This document shows positions 25,189-33,812 of a stretch of 64,000 bases of DNA, piece after piece. A program made the translations under genes and the position numbers. The notes under the pieces are model-generated. The model was given only the letters and a program-made list of their open reading frames with translations. It was not told the DNA's origin and ran no database searches. Source of the DNA: Affinundibacterium flavidum (lineage in GTDB: Bacteria > Pseudomonadota > Gammaproteobacteria > Burkholderiales > Burkholderiaceae_D). Position 1 is the first letter of the stretch; each line of letters starts with the position of its first letter. The stretch covers positions 62,001 through 126,000 of the forward strand of contig NZ_JACOGA010000018.1 of NCBI RefSeq assembly GCF_014284175.1, in the 5' to 3' direction.

Positions 25189-25716
25189 TTATTTTAGCTT
25201 AAGTATTTTTCTTAGCGTCCTACCAGTTTGATCATACTTAATGTCATAGATTTGTTCGCCTTTCTTACCATTGCCAGATACGCCAACGAACTCCAAGCAT
25301 CGACGCTTTGTAGTTTGCTCAATAAAGCACACCTCAACCAACTGTTTTGTTTTTGATCGAATTGTCAGATCTCGTGCATCTGGATCTTGTGAGTCAAACA
25401 AAATATCAAAATCGAGCGCACAAACTTCCTTCGTTTTTCTAGCGCATTGTGCATCGTTAAAAATTGCTAATGCGAGCTCATCTGTGAAGATTCGCCTGAG
25501 TTTAACTAAACTTTCCTGATTTAAAGAAATTAAGGATTTAGAAGTACTATCAACGCCGAAAACCACTATCCAAGCATATTCTTTATAGCTTGCTTCGACC
25601 ATCTTTTTAAGGGCAGGCACATTTGTGTCATGAGCAGAAGATCGTTCTGATGCGTTGATTAGGGCAGGTAAAGTAAGTGCAATCAGCATCAAAAAAAATC
25701 GAAAAATATAACTCAT
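25189..25716 (-). CDS. Exported protein of unknown function
   Basis: A 175-residue protein with a signal peptide (MSYIFRFFLMLIALTLPALINA) and a mature part of about 150 residues. The pattern of an amphipathic helix, VPALKKMVEASYKEYAWI, followed by strand-rich segments recalls NTF2-like DUF3828-type proteins, but no firm match can be claimed. A strong AAGGAAG precedes the ATG at 25716. Only 9 bp separates it from the stop of the truncated duplicate at 25726, so it belongs to the same small operon-like cluster. Its position in a decayed accessory patch leaves an immunity-type role open. Confidence 0.6.
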   Translation of the reverse strand: MSYIFRFFLMLIALTLPALINASERSSAHDTNVPALKKMVEASYKEYAWIVVFGVDSTSKSLISLNQESLVKLRRIFTDELALAIFNDAQCARKTKEVCALDFDILFDSQDPDARDLTIRSKTKQLVEVCFIEQTTKRRCLEFVGVSGNGKKGEQIYDIKYDQTGRTLRKILKLK

Positions 25717-25725
25717 TTACTTCCT

Positions 25726-25924
25726 TCAATGTTCACGTGATTGCTTATTAAGATTCCATTTCTTCGTTAGCTTACTCGACTCTTCGTTGTCAGCATCAAG
25801 CTCACCTCTGGGGAGAACATCAACAACGAATTTTCGTGAATCCAGGCTTCCTCGTTCCGCAGCAAGGCGCGTCCATTGAAGTCCAGTTAACTCATCAGAA
25901 CTTTCTGTTTCATCGAACAGAAAG
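25726..25924 (-). pseudogene. Truncated tandem copy of the 25910-26278 gene
   Basis: The frame LFDETESSDELTGLQW ... FVVDVLPRGELDAD ... KKWNLNKQSREH aligns over about 60 residues with the end of the neighbouring protein (FFSEVDDINGLKW ... LVVDVLSRSELDTD ... KKWNLSVR), at roughly half identity. It has no start: it begins in another frame inside the last codons of the first copy. This looks like a second, diverged paralogue fused by deletion to the first. Confidence 0.75.
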
Positions 25925-26278
25925 ATTCCATTTTTTTGCTAAACTTTTTGACTCTATTCGATCCGTATCGAGCTCACTTCTGGATAAAACGTCAACGACG
26001 AGTTTTTGCAAATTTACATCACCTTGCTCTGCACCAATGCGAGCCCACTTAAGTCCATTAATATCGTCGACCTCGGAAAAAAAATAGTGATTAACCAGTC
26101 GATTGGTGGAGGCAATATCGCCACCATTAGCGTTCTCAATTGTATTCCTTAGTTCAGATGCTGGAATTCGCATGCTTGCAGATGGAGACCGAGATAAATC
26201 GATCATATCGAATTTAAATAAAGCAATAAGGAGAAGTCCGCAAGCGAGTAGACCAACTGCTATCTTAAGAGTTTTCAT
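25910..26278 (-). CDS. Small membrane-anchored protein with a Sel1-like segment
   Basis: A 122-residue protein: short basic N-terminus, one membrane segment (IAVGLLACGLLLIALFKF), then a soluble part with NGGDIASTNRLVNHYFF and GLKWARIGAEQGDVNLQKLV, which looks like a partial Sel1/TPR repeat (alpha-alpha pairs with small-residue spacing). The ATG at 26278 overlaps the stop of the upstream fragment by 4 bp (ATGA), implying translational coupling to a protein now lost. Candidate immunity or adaptor protein; no direct evidence. Confidence 0.6.
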   Translation of the reverse strand: MKTLKIAVGLLACGLLLIALFKFDMIDLSRSPSASMRIPASELRNTIENANGGDIASTNRLVNHYFFSEVDDINGLKWARIGAEQGDVNLQKLVVDVLSRSELDTDRIESKSLAKKWNLSVR

Positions 26279-26445
26279 TTGAATGTCCAATTTCCAAAAA
26301 ATATCCATTGCCCTGGATCCGAGCGATTTATCGTGTCATCGGAATTTTTTCCAAACAGATAGTCTGATGGCCCCCCAAGGGCGATACCATATTTGTCGAT
26401 CAGGTGCCATTGTTGGTGTTTCGAAGTCCTTAGAAAATCGCTCAG
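26275..26445 (-). pseudogene. C-terminal remnant of an unknown larger protein
   Basis: A 56-codon open stretch without a start, bounded upstream by TAG at 26448-26446. The product (LSDFLRTSKHQQWHLIDKYG, later GPSDYLFGKNSDD and GQWIFFGNWTFK) is rich in Trp, Tyr, Gly and Asp, is protein-like, and ends exactly with a 4-bp overlap onto the next gene. Genes coupled this way are usually functional pairs, so the remnant may be the tail of a lost toxin or enzyme. Confidence 0.45.
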
Positions 26446-26510
26446 CTATAGAATTCTTTCCACGACCAGTGTTGCATGAACGGATTATCTGACTAAATTG
26501 AAGAGTGATT

Positions 26511-28562
26511 CTAAATCGTCCAAGTCCCACCTTGATGCCCGTGTTGGAACTGTTGCAAAAGGCTATCCACCTTATCCCAGCCTAAATTGTCAGCATAAAA
26601 CATAGGCCCGCCACGATGTAGAGGGAAGCCATAGCCTTTTAAATACACAATATCAATATCAGATGAACGCGCAGCAATACCATCGCGCAGAATTTTCCTG
26701 CCTTCGTTGGCTAAAGATAGAACAAGTCTTTGGACGATTTCTTCATCACTGATTTGTCTTTGTGCGACTCCCAAAGTTTGTGCATGGGCGCGTATCATTT
26801 GCACGACCAAGTCAGAAGGATGTGCGGTTCTGTCATTGGCTTGATAGTCATACCAACCCACGTGAGTCTTTTGCCCGAAGCGTCCCTGTTCGCATAACAA
26901 GTCGCCGAGCTTGGAATAGACCAGGTTGGGATTGGTGGCGAGTCGACGCTTGCGGATTGCCCAACTGATGTCATTACCAGCCAGATCATTCATACGGAAA
27001 GGGCCCATGGCAAAGCCGAATGTCTCGATTACTTGATCCACTTGTTGTGGCGTGCAGCCTTCTTCCAGCAAGAATGCGGCTTGCTTGGTATATTGCTCTA
27101 GCATGCGATTACCGATAAAACCATCGCAGACACCGGCTACTACGGCGGTCTTCTTGATTTTTTTTGCGAGTACGGAGCAAGTTGCTAAAACATCGGCTGC
27201 AGTTTGCTCGGCACGTACAATTTCCAATAATTCCATAATATTGGCTGGGCTGAAAAAGTGCAGGCCAATCACATCCTGCGGACGTTTGGTGAAACGTGCG
27301 ATTTGATTTAAATCTAAAGTGGAAGTATTCGATGCCAAAATAGCGTCAGCTTTCATCACCTGATCGAGCTGTTCAAATACACTTTGTTTGACTTGCATAT
27401 CTTCGAACACGGCTTCAATGACCAAATCCGCATTGGCAATTGCCGCATAATTATCTACGCCTGCGATCAAACCACAACGTTGCTCACATTGTTCTTGTGT
27501 GAGCTTGCCTTTGTTGACGGCACTTTGGTAGTTGCTGCGAATTCTCTCCAAGCCTTTTGCTAAGGATGCCGCTTGCAAGTCAAGAATTTGCACAGGGATG
27601 CTGACACTGGCGAAATTCATGGCAATCCCCGCACCCATGGTGCCAGCGCCAATCACTGCGACGGAATTGATACTACGCAAGGGAGTATTCGCATCCACAC
27701 CTTCAATTTTACTCGCGGCACGTTCTGCCATAAAAATATGGCGCAAGGCTTTCGACTCTTCGCTTTGTAATAATTGTTGAAAAATCGCGCGTTCGGTTTT
27801 GACGCCCGTATCAAAGTCTTGCGTCAAGCTCGCTTCCAATGCGTCTAGGCAGGAGAATGGTGCGGGGAAACGGCTGGATTTTTTCTTCAAGGCTGCACGT
27901 GCAGTTGTGAAAAAATCTGTGCTTACTTTTTGCTCGACCAATTGTTCTACTAATAGATCGCGGACTCTAGGAAGTGGCCGCACAGCAGCAATATCCTGTG
28001 CAAAATTAGCCGTAGTTTGCCGCAGTTTTTGCGGATCGATTTCAAAGGCACTGAATAATGCGCTCTTGACTAATTGATCTGACAGCATCACTTGACCTGT
28101 ACTAATCATATTGGCGCAGATTTCCATGCCGAGTAATCGTGGTAAACGCTGTGTGCCGCCAGCGCCAGGTAATAATCCTAGCTTCACTTCAGGCAGCGCC
28201 AATTGCACCGCCGTTGTCGCGACGCGATAGTGACAAGCCAACGCAAGTTCTAAACCGCCTCCCATGCAGACCCCGTTGATCGCCGCAATAATAGGCTTGG
28301 TGCAGGCATCCATTTGTTCAATCAAAGCTGGCAAAGATGGCTGGGCGTAGGTTTTATCCGTGCCAAATTCTTTAATGTCTGCACCGCCTGAAAACGCTTT
28401 GCCAGTGCCGGTGAGGATAATCGCACTGATGTCAGGATTAGCTTCTGCGGCACGTAGATGTTCGGCAATCGCAGTGCGTGTCGCGTGACCAAGCCCATTT
28501 ACAGGAGGATTGTTGATCGTGATGATGGCAAGCTTATTTTGTAGTTCTAGGGATGCGCTCAT
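26511..28562 (-). CDS. Bifunctional enoyl-CoA hydratase / 3-hydroxyacyl-CoA dehydrogenase
   Basis: A 683-residue beta-oxidation enzyme. Residues 1-190 form the crotonase fold, with oxyanion-loop segments SGGADIKEF and CMGGGLELALAC and the catalytic ELGLLPGAGGTQRLPRL-like region (here VKLGLLPGAGGTQ). Residues 290-475 form the NAD-binding dehydrogenase (VIGAGTMGAGIAMNF), followed by the two C-terminal helical domains. It lacks the long linker of FadB (729 aa) and resembles the shorter FadJ-like or peroxisomal-type multifunctional enzyme. The ATG at 28562 is chosen on GAGA spacing; ATG at 28583 is an alternative. No thiolase is adjacent. Confidence 0.9.
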   Translation of the reverse strand: MSASLELQNKLAIITINNPPVNGLGHATRTAIAEHLRAAEANPDISAIILTGTGKAFSGGADIKEFGTDKTYAQPSLPALIEQMDACTKPIIAAINGVCMGGGLELALACHYRVATTAVQLALPEVKLGLLPGAGGTQRLPRLLGMEICANMISTGQVMLSDQLVKSALFSAFEIDPQKLRQTTANFAQDIAAVRPLPRVRDLLVEQLVEQKVSTDFFTTARAALKKKSSRFPAPFSCLDALEASLTQDFDTGVKTERAIFQQLLQSEESKALRHIFMAERAASKIEGVDANTPLRSINSVAVIGAGTMGAGIAMNFASVSIPVQILDLQAASLAKGLERIRSNYQSAVNKGKLTQEQCEQRCGLIAGVDNYAAIANADLVIEAVFEDMQVKQSVFEQLDQVMKADAILASNTSTLDLNQIARFTKRPQDVIGLHFFSPANIMELLEIVRAEQTAADVLATCSVLAKKIKKTAVVAGVCDGFIGNRMLEQYTKQAAFLLEEGCTPQQVDQVIETFGFAMGPFRMNDLAGNDISWAIRKRRLATNPNLVYSKLGDLLCEQGRFGQKTHVGWYDYQANDRTAHPSDLVVQMIRAHAQTLGVAQRQISDEEIVQRLVLSLANEGRKILRDGIAARSSDIDIVYLKGYGFPLHRGGPMFYADNLGWDKVDSLLQQFQHGHQGGTWTI

Positions 28563-28650
28563 TGTTTGTCTCGTTATGGCCATTTTTATTGGGGAATAAT
28601 TTTTTATTTAAAGAATTTTAATGCAAATATGGCGCTTACTTATCACTGAA

Positions 28651-28681
28651 GTTGCGCAATAGTTGCGCAATAGTTGTGTCA
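28651..28681. repeat. Short tandem repeat, 11-bp unit
   Basis: Two exact GTTGCGCAATA copies plus a partial third, in the 139-bp spacer between the beta-oxidation gene and livF. Confidence 0.75.
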
Positions 28682-28701
28682 TCGCAGTGTTACAAGAAGC
28701 A

Positions 28702-29433
28702 CTAAATTTCTAACCACTCTTTGCGCAACTGAATATTGTTCTGCAGTTCTTCACGACTGCCATTAAATACTGTTTGCCCGTGCCCTAGAATAATAAATCG
28801 ATCTGCGAGTTGCAGCGCTAAATTGAGTTTTTGTTCAACTAATAGTATCGCCACACCACTTTGCTTGATGGTTTGAAATACGTCGAGTAATTGCTGAATG
28901 ATTTGTGGTGCCAAACCCTCGGTTGGTTCATCTATCAGTAATAAATCTGGGTTCCCTAGCAGGCTACGCGCTAATGCGAGCATTTGTTGCTCGCCACCCG
29001 ACAAAACACCAGCTTGCGTTTGGCTGCGTTCTTTAAGTATGGGAAACAAAGTATAAGCGTCTTCTAACTGCCACTTGTTTTTGTTCTCGGCCTGGCTCGT
29101 TTTCTCTGGCTTTATTCCAAGCTTTATTCCAAGCAAAAGATTTTGTTCGACAGTTAAATTGGCGAAAATTTCTCTACTTTCAGGAACATACCCGATGCCA
29201 GCTTGCGCGATCATAAAGGAAGGGAGTCCTGAAATTAATTTTCCACAATAGTGAATCTCACCTTCTGTTTTTACCGTGCCCATGATCGCCTTCAGGCAAG
29301 TGCTGCGCCCTGCCCCATTTCTGCCAAGCAGTGCGACAACCTCAGCCGGCCTAATGTCGAAATTCACGCCGCGCAAAATATGACTTTGGCCGTAATAGGC
29401 GTGCAAATTATTGAGCTGTAAAAGATGATTCAC
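28702..29433 (-). CDS. Branched-chain amino acid-type ABC transporter ATPase (LivF-like), Walker A Lys replaced by Arg
   Basis: A 243-residue ATPase subunit, last of five liv-type genes. Signature LSGGEQQMLALARSL and Walker B LLIDEPTEGLAP are normal, but the P-loop reads GRNGAGRST (codon CGC on the coding strand) instead of GKST/GKTT. Loss of this lysine usually prevents ATP hydrolysis; arginine may retain nucleotide binding. A 12-bp tandem (29110-29133) gives the doubled LGIKLGIK. I choose GTG at 29433, a 4-bp GTGA overlap with livG; TTG at 29445 is the alternative. Confidence 0.87.
   Translation of the reverse strand: MNHLLQLNNLHAYYGQSHILRGVNFDIRPAEVVALLGRNGAGRSTCLKAIMGTVKTEGEIHYCGKLISGLPSFMIAQAGIGYVPESREIFANLTVEQNLLLGIKLGIKPEKTSQAENKNKWQLEDAYTLFPILKERSQTQAGVLSGGEQQMLALARSLLGNPDLLLIDEPTEGLAPQIIQQLLDVFQTIKQSGVAILLVEQKLNLALQLADRFIILGHGQTVFNGSREELQNNIQLRKEWLEI
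29110..29133 (-). repeat. In-frame 12-bp tandem duplication in the LivF-like gene
   Basis: Two exact copies of CTTTATTCCAAG (plus-strand reading) give the repeated tetrapeptide LGIK-LGIK. Confidence 0.85.
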
Positions 29434-30179
29434 GTTGCGGTCCAATCCGACAGATAAGCAGCCTGTACTTGGGGATTACTGCGGATACGTTCGGGGGTAT
29501 CGCAAGCGATAATCTGCCCTTGTACCATCACGGCGATTCTGTCGGCTAATGCGAATACAACTTGCATATCGTGTTCGACCATCAGCAAACTTCTACCCGC
29601 ACTAATTTGACGTATTAGTGTCATCATTTTGTTAGTCTCAGTCCGGTTCATGCCCGCAGTCGGCTCATCCAATAAAATGCAGTTTGCATCACCGGCCACG
29701 CTCATGCCGATTTCTAGCGTTTTTTGTTCTGCATACGTCAGTGTTCCGGCGAGGTCACTTCTTCGTTGCTGTAAGTCGAGTAAAGTCAGTATGCGTTCTG
29801 CGGTTTCTATCACCCGCCTTTGTCGAGATAAGCGTCGCCAAAATGTATACGCTGAGCCTGCTTTCCACATCGCGGCGCAGCACAAATTATCAAATACACT
29901 TAGCGCAGAAAACAGGTTGCTGCTCTGGAAGCTGCGACTTAAACCATGTCGAATAATTTTGTGCGGTGTTAGTCCTACAATCGACTTCTCACGCAAATAA
30001 ATCTGTCCACTACTACATCGCTGGCGCCCAGAAATGACGTTGAATAAACTCGATTTTCCGGCACCATTCGGACCTATCAGTGCCAGGCGTTCACCTGCAT
30101 TGAGTTCCAAATTCACGCCTCGCAAAATTTCTGCGTGGCCAATACGGAGCTTAACTTGATCGAGTTTTAGCACGTTCAT
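29430..30179 (-). CDS. Branched-chain amino acid-type ABC transporter ATPase (LivG-like)
   Basis: A 249-residue ATPase with a normal Walker A GPNGAGKSS near 34, LTYAEQKTLEIGM in place of the classic signature (typical for LivG, where the motif varies) and Walker B CILLDEPTAGMN. It pairs with the LivF-like protein under the LivM/LivH pore. The ATG at 30179 overlaps the LivM-like stop by 4 bases. Since LivF has lost its lysine, this subunit may carry most hydrolysis. Confidence 0.9.
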   Translation of the reverse strand: MNVLKLDQVKLRIGHAEILRGVNLELNAGERLALIGPNGAGKSSLFNVISGRQRCSSGQIYLREKSIVGLTPHKIIRHGLSRSFQSSNLFSALSVFDNLCCAAMWKAGSAYTFWRRLSRQRRVIETAERILTLLDLQQRRSDLAGTLTYAEQKTLEIGMSVAGDANCILLDEPTAGMNRTETNKMMTLIRQISAGRSLLMVEHDMQVVFALADRIAVMVQGQIIACDTPERIRSNPQVQAAYLSDWTAT

Positions 30180-31405
30180 CGCTGGCTCTTTCGCAATGAA
30201 CATAGGAGAAAAATTCCCAGCCCGAATAGGATAAATGCGCTTGCCCAGCTAGAGTTGTTTTGTGCAGAGAAATGAGCGCCGAGCAAGACGATTTCTCGAA
30301 ATGATTCAATCGGGAAGCGCCAGCGATACAATAATTCGATCAAGATCACGGCGCCACTGCAAAGTAGTGCTGCGGCGGCAAAATAGGCGAAGCTAAGCCC
30401 CATCAGAATACGGAGTCTGTTTTGATGAATTGCGAGTCTGATGGCATTTGAGTAGGTCACTAATAAACCGCTAATACCTTGCGGCGCAAACGATACTGTC
30501 AGCATGAATAGAGTGCCGAGATAGAGCTGCCACGCAGGTGTTATTTCGGATAAGAAAACCGACATGACAATTGCTAACACGGCGCCCAATACGGGGCCAA
30601 GAAACAGTGCAGTGCCGCCAATGTAGGTGAATAGCAAGATAGATCCAGAGCGCAGCATGCTTAAATTGTCCGTCGTCGCGATTTCGAAATGCAAAGCCGA
30701 CAGCCCGCCCGCTACCCCGGCAAAGAAGCAAGAAAAACACAGCATGAGAAAGCGCATCCAACGTGGATCAAATCCCAAAAATGCCAATCGTTCTGCATTT
30801 TCACGCACAGCAGAGGCAAGTTTGCCCAGCGGTGTTAGCGTCAAAAAATATATTGTCCCTGCCACCAATAGTGTCCAGATGATGATTAAGTAAGTGACTT
30901 CGATTTGTGGTCCAAAGCTAATCCCCAGCCAGGCTGTTCCAGAAACGCGGTTCGCACTGACTCCCCCTTCCCCGCCAAAAATAGTGGGAAACATCGCCGC
31001 GCCGGCGAACACGAGTTCGCCAATACCAAGGCTAATCATGGAAAAAGTTAAACCGGATTTTTTGCTCGATAGCCATCCAAATAATGCACCGAAAAATAAT
31101 CCGGCCAAGCCAGCGACCAAGGGAACCAAACTAATCGGTAAGGACCAAGTGCCTTCGCTGATTCGATTCATGGCATGAACTGCGGCAAATGCACCCAGAC
31201 CAGAATACACAGCATGCCCAAACGATAGTAGTCCCGTCTGCCCTAGCAAAAGATTAAACGACAACGCAAACACTGAGGTGATACAAATTTGTGTGATGAA
31301 GTTTAACGCTGCATTTGAGGAAAATGCCAAAGGCGCCAGCAGTAAGAGCGCACTGATTGTGATTGCTGAAATAACAGTAGCAGAAATCGGAAATTGATAT
31401 CGCAT
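30176..31405 (-). CDS. Branched-chain amino acid-type ABC transporter permease (LivM-like)
   Basis: A 409-residue inner-membrane permease with about ten hydrophobic segments and the family loop NLLLGQTGLLSFGHAVYSGLGAF near 60. The C-terminus is longer than usual for LivM, with extra hydrophobic segments after residue 330 (MGLSFAYFAAAALLCSGAV and a last helix near 390). ATG at 31405, 2 bp after the LivH-like stop, is the natural start; GGAAG overlaps the previous codons. Forms the pore with LivH. Confidence 0.9.
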   Translation of the reverse strand: MRYQFPISATVISAITISALLLLAPLAFSSNAALNFITQICITSVFALSFNLLLGQTGLLSFGHAVYSGLGAFAAVHAMNRISEGTWSLPISLVPLVAGLAGLFFGALFGWLSSKKSGLTFSMISLGIGELVFAGAAMFPTIFGGEGGVSANRVSGTAWLGISFGPQIEVTYLIIIWTLLVAGTIYFLTLTPLGKLASAVRENAERLAFLGFDPRWMRFLMLCFSCFFAGVAGGLSALHFEIATTDNLSMLRSGSILLFTYIGGTALFLGPVLGAVLAIVMSVFLSEITPAWQLYLGTLFMLTVSFAPQGISGLLVTYSNAIRLAIHQNRLRILMGLSFAYFAAAALLCSGAVILIELLYRWRFPIESFREIVLLGAHFSAQNNSSWASAFILFGLGIFLLCSLRKSQR

Positions 31406-31407
31406 GC

Positions 31408-32376
31408 TTAATTTACTTCCGACTTTGTACCGAACAATCCATGTGGACGCCAAATCAACATCAGCAATAAGATGATAAACGGTAAAACTGGTGCCATCTG
31501 CGAGAGGCGCAGATTCAGTAATCCTGATAAGCCGAATGTCCCTACATTGTCAGCTGCTAAGGGGGCACTGAGGAAAGGCTTAAAAACATCGAGTAAAGAT
31601 AGATCTGAAGTCACCGCAAATGTTTGCAAAAGCGCGATCAACATAGAGGCTAAGAACGAGCCAGAAAGTGAACCTATGCCACCCAATACGATGACTACGA
31701 AAATAATACTGCCGACGTTCGCCGCCATACCGGGCTCAGTAACCAAGAGATTACCGCCAACCGCGCCAGCTAAACCAGCAAGGCCACAACCAAGTCCGAA
31801 AATCCACATAAAGATACGCGGCACATTGTGCCCTAAAGCTTCGACCATCCGCGGCTGAGTTAACGCAGCCTGAATCACTAAACCGATCCGGGTACGACCT
31901 AGCACTAAGTACATCAATCCCAACATGGCCAGTGCTAACACAGCGACAAATCCGCGATAAATCGTAAAGGGGCTGGAATATACAGTGAATAAAGTGCCTT
32001 GCAATGCATCAGGTATGCGATAGGGAATGGCCAATTTCCCCCAAATTAATTGCACGATTTCCAGCATCACATAAGCAAGGCCGAAGGTGAATAAGAGTTC
32101 GGCAAGCTGTCCCTGCACATGTAAACGACGTAAGGCAAAGCGTTCGACCAGCATCCCCAAGCAAGCTGTGATGATTGGTGCGATTAACAATCCATACCAA
32201 TAGCCCCACAAACCACTAAAGCTATAACCGAGATAAGCACCTAGCATATAGAAACTGGCATGGGCAAAATTGAGTACGCCCAACATGCTGAAAATAAGCG
32301 TAAGCCCTGCTGATAACATGAAGAGCAGCAGTCCATAACTGAGGCCATTGAGCAGGTTGATGAGAAAAAATTCCAC
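31408..32376 (-). CDS. Branched-chain amino acid-type ABC transporter permease (LivH-like)
   Basis: A 322-residue permease with eight or so membrane segments. The N-terminal family signature is GLSYGLLLFMLSAGLTLIFS near 11-30, and GVLNFAHASFYMLGAYLGY follows. The conserved cytoplasmic loop contacting the ATPase is GRTRIGLVIQAAL near 175-187. It sits 28 bp after the binding-protein gene and 2 bp before the LivM-like gene, giving one tight operon. Confidence 0.92.
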   Translation of the reverse strand: MEFFLINLLNGLSYGLLLFMLSAGLTLIFSMLGVLNFAHASFYMLGAYLGYSFSGLWGYWYGLLIAPIITACLGMLVERFALRRLHVQGQLAELLFTFGLAYVMLEIVQLIWGKLAIPYRIPDALQGTLFTVYSSPFTIYRGFVAVLALAMLGLMYLVLGRTRIGLVIQAALTQPRMVEALGHNVPRIFMWIFGLGCGLAGLAGAVGGNLLVTEPGMAANVGSIIFVVIVLGGIGSLSGSFLASMLIALLQTFAVTSDLSLLDVFKPFLSAPLAADNVGTFGLSGLLNLRLSQMAPVLPFIILLLMLIWRPHGLFGTKSEVN

Positions 32377-32404
32377 GGTGCGCTTATGATATTAATGATG
32401 AGCG

Positions 32405-33664
32405 CTATGGACGTTTCATTTGACAAGACGTCGCTTGGCTCGCAACATACGGCTCAAACTTCTGCAAGGTTTTCCAGCCTAAGCCTGTGTTTTCCTGATC
32501 AAAGCGCACGTCTTTGCCGTTCACTTTTACCCAGTTCGACACATACAGCGCTTGTTGAAATTGATGATCGGTTTTGCGCATAGAGGCAGGTGTACCAAAG
32601 AAATCGATTTGTACGTCTTCTAGTGCAAAAGCAATTTTTACCGGGTCGAGATCAGCACTTTGTTTACTTGCTATCGTCATCGCTTTTGCGAGGCTGGCAA
32701 TCATGGCGTAAGTTGATGTCGATGAAAAATCGTCTTTGTATTGTTCTTTGTAGCCTTGCGTAATCGCACTGCCGAGTTTGGAAAAATTATTGGGATGCCA
32801 GTAGCCAATCAACTTCACCTTGTCGATTCCTGCCTCTCCCATCGCCGTGGGTACACCGGTTGAACTCGCATAATAGGTATAAAAATTAGCGTTTAAGTTC
32901 ATCTCTTTGCCCGCCTTTATCAACAAAGCTAGGTCGGTACCCCAGTTACCCGTAATGACGGCATCCGCCCCTGACGCTTTGATCTTATTGATGTAAGGAG
33001 AAAAATCTTTGACGCTGGCGATAGGATGTAAATCTTCGCCGACGATTTGTATATCGGGACGCTTACGTGCCAAGTAGGCTTTCGCCGCGCGCGCTACCTG
33101 TTGCCCATGCGAGTAATTCTGCCCTATCAGATACACCTTTTTGATATTTTTATCCGCCGCCATGAAGCTGGTTAAAGCCTCCATTTTCATATCGGAATTC
33201 GCATCAAAACGAAAATGCCAAAAGCTGCATTTGCTATTCGTCATATCGGGATCAATCGAGCCGTGATTGAGGTAGATAATTTCTTTGCCCGGGTTGCGTT
33301 GATTATGTTTGTTGATTGCATCGATTAGTGCTAGGCCAACTGCAGAGCCTGTTCCCTGAGTGACGAAACGATAGCCTTTATCTGCCACCGTTTTTAACAG
33401 GCTCAAGCTCTCTTGTACGCCCGCTTTGTTATCGAAAGCATCGAAAACGATGCGATGCTCTCCCGCCCACTTCTCGGTATTTGCCTTGTCGGCGATGAAT
33501 TTAAATGAATTGAAAGTATTTAGACCGACCGGAGCAAATGGTCCGGACATGGGATCAATGACAGCGATTTTGATGGTGTCGGCTTGGGCGAACTGCGTGC
33601 TGATCGTTAGGGTGAAGATGACACTGATAGTCGATTTGATCAATGTACGTAGTGATATATGCAT
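32405..33664 (-). CDS. Branched-chain amino acid-type ABC transporter substrate-binding protein (LivK-like)
   Basis: A 419-residue periplasmic type I binding protein. The signal peptide ends near residue 28 (TQFAQA|DTIKIAV), and the start of the mature domain, IAVIDPMSGPFAPVG, is diagnostic. The Lys/His-rich interior (GEDLHPIASVKDFSPYINKI) resembles Burkholderiales proteins annotated as branched-chain amino acid binding, which often bind other small organics. First gene of the five-gene operon; the ligand is uncertain because beta-oxidation genes are the nearest catabolic neighbours. Confidence 0.9.
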   Translation of the reverse strand: MHISLRTLIKSTISVIFTLTISTQFAQADTIKIAVIDPMSGPFAPVGLNTFNSFKFIADKANTEKWAGEHRIVFDAFDNKAGVQESLSLLKTVADKGYRFVTQGTGSAVGLALIDAINKHNQRNPGKEIIYLNHGSIDPDMTNSKCSFWHFRFDANSDMKMEALTSFMAADKNIKKVYLIGQNYSHGQQVARAAKAYLARKRPDIQIVGEDLHPIASVKDFSPYINKIKASGADAVITGNWGTDLALLIKAGKEMNLNANFYTYYASSTGVPTAMGEAGIDKVKLIGYWHPNNFSKLGSAITQGYKEQYKDDFSSTSTYAMIASLAKAMTIASKQSADLDPVKIAFALEDVQIDFFGTPASMRKTDHQFQQALYVSNWVKVNGKDVRFDQENTGLGWKTLQKFEPYVASQATSCQMKRP

Positions 33665-33743
33665 GAGACTTTCCGCATAAAATATTGGATGAAGAATCAG
33701 GTATGTTAGCGATGTCGCTCAGTGGAGGTTAGAACATTGAGAT

Positions 33744-33770
33744 GTCATCCCTGCGCAGGCAAGGATCCAG
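33744..33770. repeat. Short dispersed repeat with CCCTGCGCAGGC core (dRS3-like)
   Basis: GTCATCCCTGCGCAGGCAAG and following bases form an imperfect dyad like the ATTCCCGCGCAGGCGGGAAT-type intergenic repeats known from Neisseria and other proteobacteria. It lies in the 148-bp spacer between rlmJ and the LivK-like gene. Only one copy in this window. Confidence 0.5.
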
Positions 33771-33812
33771 TGCCTTTAGCTTTTTTGTGACGCTGAATCC
33801 TCCTAAATGAAC

